Positions 48,874 to 57,854 of a DNA stretch of 64,000 bases are shown here, piece after piece. The position numbers were made by a program, and so were the translations under genes. Source of the stretch: Niallia circulans (GTDB lineage: Bacteria; Bacillota; Bacilli; Bacillales; Cytobacillaceae); assembly GCF_007273535.1 (NCBI RefSeq), contig NZ_RIBP01000004.1:1960001-2024000 (forward strand). The letters run 5' to 3'. Each line of letters begins with the position of its first letter. The stretch's first letter is position 1. The notes under the pieces were generated by a model. That model made no database searches. It was not told where the DNA came from and was given only the letters and a program-made list of their open reading frames with translations.

Positions 48874-50634
48874 ATGCGTAAGACAAAAATAGTATGTACA
48901 ATCGGTCCTGCTAGTGAAAGTATTGAAAAGCTTACACAACTTATGGAAGCTGGTATGAACGTTGCAAGATTAAACTTCTCACATGGTGACTTTGACGAGC
49001 ATGGCGCACGTATCAAGAACATTCGTGAAGCGTCTGAAATCACAGGTAAAAACGTTGCTATTTTACTTGATACTAAAGGCCCTGAAATCCGTACAAACAA
49101 CATGAAAGACGGAGCAGTTGAGCTTGTAGCAGGAAATAACATTATCGTGTCTATGACAGAAGTAGAAGGAAATGCTGATAAGTTTTCCATCACTTACGAA
49201 GGACTTATCGATGATGTGGAAGAAGGAAGCAAAATCCTTTTAGATGACGGTCTTATCGGACTTGAAGTAACAAGCATTGACAAAGCAGCTGGAGAAATAC
49301 ATACAAAAATCCTAAACACAGGCACACTTAAAAACAAAAAAGGTGTTAACGTGCCAGGAGTTTCTGTTAAGCTTCCAGGTATCACAGAAAAAGATACGAA
49401 CGACATTCTTTTCGGTGTGGAGCAAGGCGTTGATTTCATCGCAGCATCTTTCGTGCGTCGTGCATCTGATGTACTTGAAATCAAGCAGTTGTTAAAAGAC
49501 AATAACGCTTCTCATGTTCATATCATTCCTAAAATCGAAAACCAAGAAGGTGTTGATAACATCGATGAAATCTTGGAAGTTTCTGATGGCTTAATGGTTG
49601 CTCGTGGTGACTTAGGTGTGGAAATACCTGCAGAAGAAGTGCCATTGGTACAAAAATTATTGATCAAAAAATGTAATATTCTTGGGAAACCAGTTATCAC
49701 TGCTACGCAAATGCTTGACAGCATGCAACGCAACCCACGCCCAACAAGAGCAGAAGCAAGTGACGTTGCAAACGCGATTTTCGATGGTACAGATGCTATC
49801 ATGCTTTCAGGTGAAACTGCTGCTGGAACATACCCAATTGAAGCTGTTCAAACAATGAACAACATTGCTTCAAGAGCAGAAACTGCACTTAACTATAAAG
49901 AGATTCTTTCGAAGAGAAGCAGAGATGTTGAACCTAATATCACTGATTCAATCGGACAATCAGTTGCTCACACTGCGTTGAACCTTGATGTAAAAGCAGT
50001 TATCACACCAACAGCAAGCGGACAAACAGCAAGAATGATTTCTAAATATCGTCCAGAAGCTCCAATTGTAGCTGTAACATATGATGCACCTATTTTGAGA
50101 CAGCTTGCATTAGTATGGGGTGTATACCCGCGTCTAAGCACAAGAAGTGAGTCTACAGATGAAATGCTTGATGTTGCAATCCAAGAAAGTGTTAACAGCT
50201 CTATCGTTACACATGGTGATACTGTTGTTATTACTGCTGGCTTGCCTGTTGGCGAAACAGGAACAACAAACATTATGAAAATCCATGTTGTTGGTGATAT
50301 TTTGGCAAAAGGTCAAGGAATCGGCCGTAAAACAGCTTATGGTAAAGCAATCATTGCTACAAACGCAAAGGATGCTCTTGATAAAGTAACGCAAGGATCT
50401 GTTTTGGTTACAACAGGAACAGATCGTGACATGGTCCCTGCACTTGAAAAATGCAGTGCATTAATAACAGAAGAGGGCGGTTTAACAAGCCATGCTGCTG
50501 TTGTTGGACTTAACCTTGGTATACCTGTTATTGTTGGAGTGGAAAATGCAACTGAGATCTTCACTGATGGTCAAGAAATCACAGTTGATTCTCGCATTGG
50601 AACAATCTACAGCGGACATGCAAGCGTACTTTAA
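48874..50634 (+). CDS. pyk: Pyruvate kinase with C-terminal PEP-utiliser domain
   Basis: 586-residue enzyme converting PEP and ADP to pyruvate and [18 protein letters not shown] at the start, [16 protein letters not shown] with the catalytic lysine region, [12 protein letters not shown] and TQMLDSM are canonical. The extra domain of about 110 residues, ending with [12 protein letters not shown] (His near 540), is the PEP-synthase-like C-terminal extension found in Bacillus and Geobacillus enzymes. GGAGG lies before the ATG. Composite terminator follows. Confidence 0.98.
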   Translation: MRKTKIVCTIGPASESIEKLTQLMEAGMNVARLNFSHGDFDEHGARIKNIREASEITGKNVAILLDTKGPEIRTNNMKDGAVELVAGNNIIVSMTEVEGNADKFSITYEGLIDDVEEGSKILLDDGLIGLEVTSIDKAAGEIHTKILNTGTLKNKKGVNVPGVSVKLPGITEKDTNDILFGVEQGVDFIAASFVRRASDVLEIKQLLKDNNASHVHIIPKIENQEGVDNIDEILEVSDGLMVARGDLGVEIPAEEVPLVQKLLIKKCNILGKPVITATQMLDSMQRNPRPTRAEASDVANAIFDGTDAIMLSGETAAGTYPIEAVQTMNNIASRAETALNYKEILSKRSRDVEPNITDSIGQSVAHTALNLDVKAVITPTASGQTARMISKYRPEAPIVAVTYDAPILRQLALVWGVYPRLSTRSESTDEMLDVAIQESVNSSIVTHGDTVVITAGLPVGETGTTNIMKIHVVGDILAKGQGIGRKTAYGKAIIATNAKDALDKVTQGSVLVTTGTDRDMVPALEKCSALITEEGGLTSHAAVVGLNLGIPVIVGVENATEIFTDGQEITVDSRIGTIYSGHASVL

Positions 50635-50644
50635 TATTTAAGTA

Positions 50645-50712
50645 AACGCCGAAAAAAGCTCACCTTGTTTTTTAGAAACAAGGATGTGCCTTTCGGTGTT
50701 TTTTTTTCTGGG
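50645..50712 (+). terminator. Composite terminator of pfkA-pyk
   Basis: An outer stem CGCCGAAA/TTTCGGTG encloses an inner perfect hairpin CCTTGTTT/AAACAAGG, followed by T8. Confidence 0.87.
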
Positions 50713-50795
50713 AATAAATGCTTGGTACTAATATTTTTATAATTGTAAAGAAAAAGCTATAATGGAGAAAAGAAGTATTAAAGGAGGAGCGTCAT

Positions 50796-51185
50796 TTGCG
50801 TAATCTCTTTATTGCATTATTGATTCTGCCGCTTGTCGAATTAGCTGCATTCCTGTTATCAGGGAAGTTAATCGGCATTCCGGAGACGTTAATATTAGTA
50901 GTAGTAACTAGCTTGCTGGGAGCTTTTATTTTGAAGAAGGAAGGCGTTAAAGCAATCAGAAATGTTCAGGAACAGCTTAGTCTTGGAATTCTGCCTGGTG
51001 ACGCCATTTTGAATGGCTTTTGCGTATTAATTGGTGGAATCTTTATGCTGTTGCCAGGATTTCTGTCTGATATTGTTGGTGCTTTGCTGCTGCTTCCGCC
51101 AACTAGAAAGCTCTGCAAAAAGCTGTTGCTTCATTATATGCAGAAAAAACTGCTGCAAAAGAACAGGATTATTATCCAGCAATAG
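50796..51185 (+). CDS. FxsA-family membrane protein (YtzA-like)
   Basis: 129-residue membrane protein with three to four helices; LPLVELAAFLLSGKLIG at the start and LLPGFLSDIVGALLLLPPTR are the FxsA signature. FxsA of E. coli modulates exclusion of phage T7 when overproduced; its normal role is unknown. TTG start with AAAGGAGGAG seven bases upstream. Own terminator downstream, convergent with ytvI. Confidence 0.92.
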   Translation: MRNLFIALLILPLVELAAFLLSGKLIGIPETLILVVVTSLLGAFILKKEGVKAIRNVQEQLSLGILPGDAILNGFCVLIGGIFMLLPGFLSDIVGALLLLPPTRKLCKKLLLHYMQKKLLQKNRIIIQQ

Positions 51186-51191
51186 ACGGTT

Positions 51192-51236
51192 TAAAAAAAA
51201 CAGCGGCATGGATTTTCCAAGCCGCTGTTTTTTTTG
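51192..51236. terminator. Bidirectional terminator between fxsA and ytvI
   Basis: AACAGCGGC and GCCGCTGTT arms flanked by A8 and T8; the stem ends at the ytvI stop codon. Confidence 0.93.
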
Positions 51237-52352
51237 TTATTTTTCTGCTCCTTTAATAAAGCTCCATAGATCGGCGAAAACACCTGCCTTATTTAACGTG
51301 CTAATGATTACAAGTGTTACTGGACCGACAATTAATCCTAGAAATCCAATGAGCTTAAAGCCGACAAATAAGGCGACTAAGGTTGCAAGGGGATCAAGCC
51401 CGATGCTGGATGATAGTATTTTTGGCTCCATAATTTGCCTTTGGACAAGAACTACTATATACAATACAGTCAGTCCAATAGCTAGAGGCATTTGACCTAT
51501 GATCACTTCGTAAATAATCCAAGGAACAAATACGAGACCTGTCCCTAAATACGGAATGATATCAACAATTCCAGTGACTAACGCTATCGTAATGGCATAA
51601 TCAACACGGAGGATGATTAACCCGATAAGAATGATAACAGTTGTTATGGATACTAATGTAAGCTGTGCTTTTAAAAAGCCGAGCAAAGCTCTTTTTAAAT
51701 CGACAAACACTGACTTTCCGCTTTTGCTGAAGCGGGGAGGCAGCAGGTTTGTTAATTTCCGAATTAGACGGTTCCAATCTTTGCTTATAAAGAAAGTTGC
51801 CAATAAAGAAAAAATAATCACTGTAGCAGCATTGGGAAACCAAGATAAGATAATGGGGATGTTCTGAAAGAATGTTTGGATAAACGTTCCGACACTTGAC
51901 CCAATTTGTTCGCCAACATTTTTAATATTAGTAATAATCGTATTTTGCTGGCTTGTGCCTAAATTATTAAATGTGCTTGCAAGTTGGTTATATAACGGAA
52001 TAATTTGCGCTGTAAAAAAGTCTTCGATGTATTCAATAAGAAGATTAATATGCTCTGGTACCACATTCGCTAAATAAGCGGCACCTGTTACAATCTCTGC
52101 AACCAGCAAGGTGATAAGTCCTGCAAATAAAGATAAGATAATAATAATGCTTAAGATTACTGCAAAAGCTCTAGGTAATTTGCACTTGAATTGTAGAAAG
52201 TTAACAAGGGGGTTCATAAGAAAAGCAATCAAAAAGCCTATAATAAAGGGATAGGTTATTTTTGATAAATAAAAAAATCCAACAAATACTAGTATCGTCA
52301 CTGCAATGACAAACAGCAGACGAAGTGAACGGTGAATCAAAGTCATATTCAA
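51237..52352 (-). CDS. ytvI: Sporulation integral membrane protein YtvI (AI-2E exporter family)
   Basis: 371-residue protein with about seven to eight helices. The paired N-terminal helices, a central amphipathic region, and the late GIVDIIPYLGTGLVFVPW motif are typical of the AI-2E/YtvI family. In B. subtilis ytvI is sporulation-associated; no transport substrate is established. TTG 52352 is chosen for GGGAGG eight bases upstream; an ATG two codons on is the alternative. It diverges from ytwI. Confidence 0.92.
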   Translation of the reverse strand: MNMTLIHRSLRLLFVIAVTILVFVGFFYLSKITYPFIIGFLIAFLMNPLVNFLQFKCKLPRAFAVILSIIIILSLFAGLITLLVAEIVTGAAYLANVVPEHINLLIEYIEDFFTAQIIPLYNQLASTFNNLGTSQQNTIITNIKNVGEQIGSSVGTFIQTFFQNIPIILSWFPNAATVIIFSLLATFFISKDWNRLIRKLTNLLPPRFSKSGKSVFVDLKRALLGFLKAQLTLVSITTVIILIGLIILRVDYAITIALVTGIVDIIPYLGTGLVFVPWIIYEVIIGQMPLAIGLTVLYIVVLVQRQIMEPKILSSSIGLDPLATLVALFVGFKLIGFLGLIVGPVTLVIISTLNKAGVFADLWSFIKGAEK

Positions 52353-52552
52353 ACAATTGTCCTCCCATTCTCGCTTAAAAATACATATTAGTTTGTTTAA
52401 TCTTTGTTATTCATATGTATACTAATCAAAAATAACCATATAAAATAATGTGAATCACTATGGCTCATCCATGTTATATCATTGATTATAGAGGAAAAGA
52501 AATGGATGGGTCAATTAATGGTCAATTAGTTTTCGCAAAGGAGTAATCAACT

Positions 52553-53014
52553 ATGTTCAGTCAATCTTATCTATTTTTGTATTTACTAATTGCTATAGCC
52601 CTTATTGCAAAAAATACGTCTCTATTAATTGCAGTTGGAGCCTTATTACTTTTGAAGGTGATTGGGCTTGATGCTAAATCCTTCTCCTTCATTCAGTCGA
52701 AGGGTATTAATTGGGGAGTGACCATCATTACAATTGCAGTACTTGCACCAATTGCAACAGGTGAAATCGGCTTCCGGGACTTATCAGCCGCTTTTAAATC
52801 ACCATTTGCATGGATTGCACTATTATCTGGTATAGCAGTTGCATTGCTGGCAAAAGGCGGTGTTAATTTATTGTCATCAGATCCACAAATCACCACTGCT
52901 CTTGTGCTAGGGACAATATTAGCAGTTTCTTTGTTTAAAGGAGTTGCAGTTGGTCCGCTTATAGGTGCAGGCATTGCTTATATGGCAATGCGTGCAATGG
53001 AATGGTTTAAATAA
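52553..53014 (+). CDS. ytwI: DUF441 membrane protein YtwI
   Basis: 153-residue protein with four to five hydrophobic helices. IAKNTSLLIAVGALLLLKVIG, GINWGVTIITIAVLAPIATG and GVAVGPLIGAGIAYMAM are the DUF441 pattern. Function unknown. AAAGGAG lies ten bases before the ATG. In B. subtilis ytwI is directly followed by citZ, whereas here an MFS permease, a gamma-glutamyltransferase and an IS element intervene. Confidence 0.92.
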   Translation: MFSQSYLFLYLLIAIALIAKNTSLLIAVGALLLLKVIGLDAKSFSFIQSKGINWGVTIITIAVLAPIATGEIGFRDLSAAFKSPFAWIALLSGIAVALLAKGGVNLLSSDPQITTALVLGTILAVSLFKGVAVGPLIGAGIAYMAMRAMEWFK

Positions 53015-53018
53015 CTTT

Positions 53019-53049
53019 TGGGAATCAGCAGCGCTGATTCCCTTTTTTT
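53019..53049 (+). terminator. Terminator of ytwI
   Basis: GGGAATCAGC and GCTGATTCCC arms, then T7. Confidence 0.93.
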
Positions 53050-53220
53050 ATTCCACTATTATAAGCTTTGTCCTTTTTTTATTTAATTTCGGGTACTTCT
53101 ACATAGTGTAAGAAAATCTTTCGTGAAAATGCTACCAACATTCGTTTTGGAATTAAAAAAGCTATAATAATTACATTTTGAAATTATATAAAGATAATTG
53201 TTTTCTAAACGAAAAAACCA

Positions 53221-53237
53221 TGTCAGAAAATCTGACA
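53221..53237. promoter_or_regulatory. Palindrome TGTCAGA-AAA-TCTGACA, candidate operator
   Basis: Exact 7-bp arms with a 3-base spacer, 69 bases before the MFS start and downstream of the ytwI terminator. Position and symmetry suggest control of the MFS-GGT operon by an unlinked regulator. Confidence 0.5.
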
Positions 53238-53305
53238 GAATACAATCCCTTTTGTTTTTATCATGATACTATTATGTCAACATTTTAGTTAAAGGAGACA
53301 TGTAC

Positions 53306-54544
53306 ATGAAAAAAACACGTCCTGCACTCACTATCTTTTTATTCTTTTTAGGCTGGGTATTTATGTATGCTGACAGGAATATTTTATCACCTGTTATGGG
53401 AAGTATCGGGGAGGAATGGAGTTTAAATCAAACACAGCTAGGCTTAATGTCGACTGTTTTCTTTGCTGCATATGCACTCATGCAAATCCCAACAGGAATT
53501 TTGGCTGATAAATTCGGCCGTGTGAAAGTTCTTGTAATCGGCTTTATCGTTTTTGGTATCGGAACATATTTGAGCGGTGCATCTGCAACATTCGGCATAT
53601 TTTTAATGATGCGTGCACTAACGGGATTAGGAGAAGGCACCTATTACGGGTCCCAATACGGAATTTCCTCCACAATAACACCGAAAAAGTATCGAGGACT
53701 TGTTTCTGCCATCATAAATAGCGGTATGGCGTTTGGTATCTCGCTAGGATTTATGTCATCAAGCTATTTTACTTATACATTGAACAAAGGATGGCAATTC
53801 CCCTTTTATGTATTTGCGATTCCAACCATTATCGTTGGTATCTTAATTGCTGTTTTTGTTCGTGACAACTCGCATAAAGAGAAAAAACAGAATGTTCAAG
53901 CAACAGAAAAAGTGGAGTGGAAAAAAATCTTCACAAAAAACCATATATTCGTTTATATTTTGATTTTCTGCTCTTTATATGGATTTTTCGGAATGCTTAC
54001 ATGGCTTCCATATTACTTGCAAACAGCTAGAGATATTGAAGCATCACAAACTGGAATTATTTCTTCTTTAGTACCATGGGCTTCCATCCCTGGAGCAATT
54101 CTTTTCGGTTTCTTATCTGATCGAATTAAAAGCAGAAAACCGCTTATTATCGGCCTTGCATTAGCAGGTGCATTATGTCAATTTATTATCCCGTATACAG
54201 AAAATTATTCCTTTTTGATTGTCGGCTTATGCTTGTACGGTTTACTTGGAAAATTGGCGTTAGATCCAGTTTTGATTTCCTATATGGCTGACATCACTCC
54301 ACAGTCGATGTATTCAAGAGTGTATGGGTTCTTTAACTTCAGCGGAATGCTTTCCTCTATTTTCGCACCATATATTACAGGGTATTTTGCTGACAAAACA
54401 GGAAGTCTTGAATTTGGGTTTTATTTAGCAGGAGGGTTGTTAATAATCGGTGCTGTGTTATTTTTATTCACGACTGATAAAAATCAAGCTAGTTCCAGTT
54501 CCATTCAACCTGTCAGCTTAAAAAGGGAGGAGAAGCTAGTTTGA
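53306..54544 (+). CDS. MFS transporter, ACS-like family
   Basis: 412-residue permease with 12 predicted helices. GWVFMYADRNILSPVMG at helix 1 and LADKFGRVKV between helices 2 and 3 are typical of the anion:cation symporter (hexuronate/phthalate-like) MFS branch. The substrate is likely a small organic anion, unconfirmed. The ATG at 53306 is used (AAAGGAG eight bases upstream); another ATG lies two codons earlier. The gene ends in TTGA, where TTG begins the downstream gamma-glutamyltransferase gene, so permease and enzyme are translationally coupled and probably share a substrate pathway. Confidence 0.88.
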   Translation: MKKTRPALTIFLFFLGWVFMYADRNILSPVMGSIGEEWSLNQTQLGLMSTVFFAAYALMQIPTGILADKFGRVKVLVIGFIVFGIGTYLSGASATFGIFLMMRALTGLGEGTYYGSQYGISSTITPKKYRGLVSAIINSGMAFGISLGFMSSSYFTYTLNKGWQFPFYVFAIPTIIVGILIAVFVRDNSHKEKKQNVQATEKVEWKKIFTKNHIFVYILIFCSLYGFFGMLTWLPYYLQTARDIEASQTGIISSLVPWASIPGAILFGFLSDRIKSRKPLIIGLALAGALCQFIIPYTENYSFLIVGLCLYGLLGKLALDPVLISYMADITPQSMYSRVYGFFNFSGMLSSIFAPYITGYFADKTGSLEFGFYLAGGLLIIGAVLFLFTTDKNQASSSSIQPVSLKREEKLV

Positions 54545-56121
54545 ATAAAGTGATTGTTGGTACAAAAACGATGGTTGTAAGTCCACATTATTTAGCATCA
54601 CAGGCTGGTGAAAGGATACTGGATAATGGTGGTAACGCCTTTGACGCAGCTGTGGCTGTCAGTGCTTGCCTTGCTGTCGTTTATCCTCATATGACAGGGC
54701 TCGGCGGGGATTCTTTTTGGCTTACTTATGAGGCAAAGGACAAGAAAATTCGCTCCTATAATGGCAGCGGCAAATCCGGCGCTGCAGCAACAAGGGATAA
54801 ATATAAAGGAAAAGATTCCATCCCTTTTAGAGGCATTGAAAGTGTTATAACAGTGCCGGGGATGGTGGACAGCTGGGATGCCATATTGAATGAATATGGA
54901 AGTATGTCGCTTCAAGATGTACTAGCGCCTGCGATTGAATATGCAAAGTATGGCTTCCCCTTATCGAATGATCAATATGAAAATACAGTAAAGAATGTGG
55001 AGCTGCTTAAGAAAGATAAAGATACGGAAGCTATCTTCCTGCCGGACGGGGAAACTCCTCGTGCTTTTCAAAAGTTTGTGCAAACGAATCTGGGACACTC
55101 ATTATCCCAATTGGCAGAAAAGGGAAGAGATGATTTTTATAAAGGTGATTTGGCAAACAAAATCATAACGAGTCTACAGAAAAAAGGTAGCTTTTTAACA
55201 GAAGCTGATTTTGCAGATCATCAGGGAGAGTGGGGAGACCCGCTTTCGAGTACTTATCGTGACTATACTATATTTCAAGTACCACCTAATTCACAAGGAT
55301 TTGTGGGCTTGATGATCCTTAATATTTTGGAAAATTTCGATCTATCTAAGATACCTCATGGTTCTTATCAATATTATCACTTATTGGTGGAGTCAATAAA
55401 AGCAAGCTTCTATGACCGAAACAAGCACTTAACAGATCCGAATTGGCATGATATTCCTTTAGATAGGCTCTTAAGCAAGGAATACGCTAAGGAGCTTGCA
55501 AATTCCATATCAATTGAAGAAACAAGTAATATATCAACACAGCCTGTTGGCAGCGATACAGCACATGCTGCAGTTGTAGATAGTGATGGCAATGCAGTTT
55601 CCTTTATTCAAAGTCTTTATTTCGAGTTTGGCTCTGGAATTGTTGCTGGAGATACAGGGATAACTATGCAAAATAGAGGCTCCTTCTTTTCATTAGATGA
55701 ACAACATATTAATGCATTGGAACCACAAAAAAGAACTTTTCATACATTGATGCCTGCAATGGCTTTTAAAAACGATAAACCATATGTATTATATGGAACG
55801 CAAGGAGGCGAGGGACAGCCGCAAACGCAAACTGTCATGATTACGAGAATGTTTGATTATGGCATGAATCCACAAGAAGCTATCAGTGGACCAAGATTTG
55901 TATGGGGCAGAACATGGGGGGAAAAGACTGAGGAATTGAAGATGGAAAGTCGTGTTTCAACAGACGTATTAGAAAAGCTGCAAAAGGCCGGTCACTTGGT
56001 AAACAGGGTAGAAGCTTTTGACGGAATAATGGGCCATGCTAATGCAATCCTTATTGATGATCAAGGATATCTTTATGGTGGAGTCGATCCAAGAAGTGAT
56101 GGGGCCGCAATTGGAAAATAA
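54541..56121 (+). CDS. Gamma-glutamyltransferase-like Ntn hydrolase, no signal peptide
   Basis: 526-residue GGT-family proenzyme. The predicted nucleophile Thr340 starts the small subunit in DTAHAAVVDSDGNAVSF; FGSGIVAGDTGITMQNRG and TQGGEGQPQTQTVMI carry later substrate-binding regions. The N-terminus (VSPHYLASQAGERIL) has no signal peptide, unlike secreted B. subtilis Ggt, so it should act in the cytoplasm, presumably on a compound imported by the coupled MFS permease. TTG start overlaps the MFS stop by four bases, with GGGAGG nine bases upstream. The true substrate (gamma-glutamyl amide, glutathione or cephalosporin-like acyl) is not readable. Confidence 0.87.
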   Translation: MNKVIVGTKTMVVSPHYLASQAGERILDNGGNAFDAAVAVSACLAVVYPHMTGLGGDSFWLTYEAKDKKIRSYNGSGKSGAAATRDKYKGKDSIPFRGIESVITVPGMVDSWDAILNEYGSMSLQDVLAPAIEYAKYGFPLSNDQYENTVKNVELLKKDKDTEAIFLPDGETPRAFQKFVQTNLGHSLSQLAEKGRDDFYKGDLANKIITSLQKKGSFLTEADFADHQGEWGDPLSSTYRDYTIFQVPPNSQGFVGLMILNILENFDLSKIPHGSYQYYHLLVESIKASFYDRNKHLTDPNWHDIPLDRLLSKEYAKELANSISIEETSNISTQPVGSDTAHAAVVDSDGNAVSFIQSLYFEFGSGIVAGDTGITMQNRGSFFSLDEQHINALEPQKRTFHTLMPAMAFKNDKPYVLYGTQGGEGQPQTQTVMITRMFDYGMNPQEAISGPRFVWGRTWGEKTEELKMESRVSTDVLEKLQKAGHLVNRVEAFDGIMGHANAILIDDQGYLYGGVDPRSDGAAIGK

Positions 56122-56219
56122 TAAGAGAATTCGGCACAGCCTCAATGAAGCTGTGCCCACTTTGGATGCAATATTATTGTGCCATATTCATTTTTATAAA
56201 AAAGTTTACTACTCGGTAG

Positions 56220-56240
56220 TGACCCCTTAAAGTTAGAGTT
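56220..56240. repeat. Left terminal inverted repeat of the IS
   Basis: TGACCCCTTAAAGTTAGAG and two more T; aligns without gaps to the right end, with mismatches at a few inner positions. Confidence 0.85.
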
Positions 56241-56244
56241 TTTA

Positions 56245-57054
56245 TTATGCAGCTAATTGGCTGGCATGAGTTCGGAATTTTACCGGACTCATGCCGGCCA
56301 GTTTTTGTTTAATTCGATCGTTGTTATAGTAATGGATGTACTTCTCAATCTTCATATTCAATGTTTCGTAAGAAATTAATTGTTCTCCGTAATACATTTC
56401 CTGCTTCAGTAAGCCAAAGAAGTTCTCCATTGCTGCATTGTCTGCACATGTTGCTTTGCGAGACATGCTTTGGTACATCTTATTTTCTTTCAATGTTTGT
56501 ACCCATTTGTAGTGCTGATAGTGCCAGCCTTGATCGGAGTGAATGGTTGTTCGATATTTGGCACGCTCTTGAATAATAGGAAGCACCTGTTTTAATGAAT
56601 CCATCACAAATTCCAGCGTTGGACTTTTAGACATACTAAACCCAATAATTTCCCCGTTATATAAATCCATGATAGGGCTTAAATACAACTTCTCATCATT
56701 TGTACATTTGAATTCCGTTACGTCGGTCACAACTTTTTGAAGGGTATGTGGTGTGTGGAAACGACGGTTCAAACGATTTTTCGCCACTTTCCCAACCGTA
56801 CCTTTATACGATTTGTAGCGTGATTTACGCACGAATTTTTCGCATTTCAAACCTAGCTTCTTCATGATACGTTGTACTTTCTTATGGTTAACGGGGTAAC
56901 CTTGCATTTTCAATTCCGCATGAATACGACGGTAACCATATCTGCCTTTATGCTTCTCAAACGTCTCTAAAATCAACGTTTCCCACGTTTCATTTGGATC
57001 CTTTTGTTTCATCTGTTTGATTTGATAATGATACGTTGCCTCTGGAATTTCCAC
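56245..57054 (-). CDS. IS3-family transposase OrfB, integrase catalytic domain
   Basis: At least 269 residues; made mainly as part of the OrfAB fusion, with the frame open back to the slippery site near 57168. HTH_21 start (YGYRRIHAELKMQGYPVNHK) precedes the rve integrase core with the DDE triad: Asp in VTDVTEF, Asp in HSDQGWHYQH and Glu in NAAMENFFGLLKQE. The C-terminal NNDRIKQKLAGMSPVKFR is the usual IS3 ending. No stop or frameshift damages it, so the element may be active. GTG 57054 is only the first start codon in this frame. Confidence 0.92.
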   Translation of the reverse strand: MEIPEATYHYQIKQMKQKDPNETWETLILETFEKHKGRYGYRRIHAELKMQGYPVNHKKVQRIMKKLGLKCEKFVRKSRYKSYKGTVGKVAKNRLNRRFHTPHTLQKVVTDVTEFKCTNDEKLYLSPIMDLYNGEIIGFSMSKSPTLEFVMDSLKQVLPIIQERAKYRTTIHSDQGWHYQHYKWVQTLKENKMYQSMSRKATCADNAAMENFFGLLKQEMYYGEQLISYETLNMKIEKYIHYYNNDRIKQKLAGMSPVKFRTHASQLAA

Positions 57055-57071
57055 TTGTGTTAAGACATCTT

Positions 57072-57635
57072 TTAATCGGAATCCTTCTTCTTTAAGTTCG
57101 AAGGCGATGGCTGCTTGTGCTTTTCGAGGAAGGCATCCGGATTCTCTCGAAAAGCCTTCAACTTTTTTAAATAGGCAACCTCTAATCGAAGCATTTCATT
57201 TTCACGTTCTAACTGTTCCTCACGTGACATTGGTTTATTCTGTTTATTCGCTGTTGTTTTTGGTTTTTTAGACATAGACGGGCGCCCCTTTGCTTTTTGT
57301 TGCAGGCCCTCTATTCCTTCTTTTTCTAATTTACTGTTCCATTTGGCGATTAAACTCGGATTATTTATCCTAAATTGAATCGCTGTCTCTTGAAAAGAAG
57401 CACCTGTTTGTTTCCTAAAGTGTAATACATCCAATTTGAATTGAACAGGGTATTCCTCATTAGCTATTTTCCGTTGTAACCCTTTTTCGCCAAAAGCTTT
57501 ATAAGCACTTACCCAATTCTTAATTGGTGAAGAAGATGGAATACTGTATTTTTGCGCCAATCGGTCATAACTTAAAGCACTTTTCAAATACTCTTGAACA
57601 ATTTTTAGTTTGAAATTCCCACTATATTTAGCCAT
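57072..57635 (-). CDS. IS3-family transposase OrfA (InsE/InsJ-like)
   Basis: 187-residue DNA-binding protein with two helix-turn-helix regions (YDRLAQKYSIPSSSPIKNWV at about 25-45 and FQETAIQFRINNPSLIAKW at about 85-105) and a Lys/Arg-rich linker followed by a leucine-zipper-like helix (EQLERENEMLRLEVAYLKKLK). This two-HTH form is typical of the IS150 subgroup. The ATG at 57635 follows GGGGGG by seven T. Ribosomes slipping -1 at 57162-57168 would yield the OrfAB transposase. Confidence 0.92.
   Translation of the reverse strand: MAKYSGNFKLKIVQEYLKSALSYDRLAQKYSIPSSSPIKNWVSAYKAFGEKGLQRKIANEEYPVQFKLDVLHFRKQTGASFQETAIQFRINNPSLIAKWNSKLEKEGIEGLQQKAKGRPSMSKKPKTTANKQNKPMSREEQLERENEMLRLEVAYLKKLKAFRENPDAFLEKHKQPSPSNLKKKDSD
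57162..57168 (-). other. Programmed -1 frameshift site A-AAA-AAG
   Basis: In the orfA frame the codons TTA AAA AAG give the canonical A_AAA_AAG heptamer used by IS150 and relatives. The orfB frame is open from here onward through 56245, so slippage gives the OrfAB fusion. Confidence 0.8.
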
Positions 57636-57679
57636 AAAAAAACCCCCCAAAAGTTAGATTTCAACTCTAACTTTTGGGG
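57636..57679 (-). terminator. Terminator-like hairpin at IS right end, overlapping orfA RBS
   Basis: On the minus strand CCCCAAAAGTTAGA and TCTAACTTTTGGGG form a perfect 14-bp stem with a 7-base loop, followed by GG and T7 just before the orfA ATG. The GGGGGG ribosome site lies in the 3' arm. Confidence 0.85.
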
Positions 57680-57683
57680 TGCA
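57663..57683. repeat. Right terminal inverted repeat of the IS
   Basis: On the minus strand it reads TGCACCCCAAAAGTTAGAG inward. It also forms one arm of the hairpin that overlaps the orfA ribosome site. Confidence 0.85.
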
Positions 57684-57822
57684 GCACCCTCCCCATTTGT
57701 TCTGTCAGGTTCTTTCATGAAAATTCCGGAATATAAGTGCTGTGAAAAGAATATATTTTACAAGCGAGATAGTAACTATGTAATATTTTTTACTATATTG
57801 ATAGTTTATAGGTGTAAAATAT

Positions 57823-57851
57823 GAGACATTTTGATAATTATTAGGTATAAT
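57823..57851 (+). promoter_or_regulatory. Candidate sigma-A promoter of citZ
   Basis: GAGACA at 57823-57828 (four of six) and a perfect TATAAT at 57846-57851, 17 bases apart. The leader would be about 435 bases long. Confidence 0.55.
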
Positions 57852-57854
57852 AAA

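Larger units (their letters stand above)
56220..57683 (-). mobile_element. IS3-family (IS150-type) insertion sequence, apparently intact
   Basis: A 1464-base element bounded by related ends that each begin 5'-TG: TGACCCCTTAAAGTTAGAG on the left and, reading inward on the minus strand, TGCACCCCAAAAGTTAGAG on the right. It contains orfA and orfB on the minus strand with an A-AAA-AAG slippery site, DDE residues and no internal stop. It lies between the GGT gene and citZ, upstream of the likely citZ promoter. No matching 3-4 base target duplication is seen (GTAG on the left, GCAC on the right). Confidence 0.9.
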
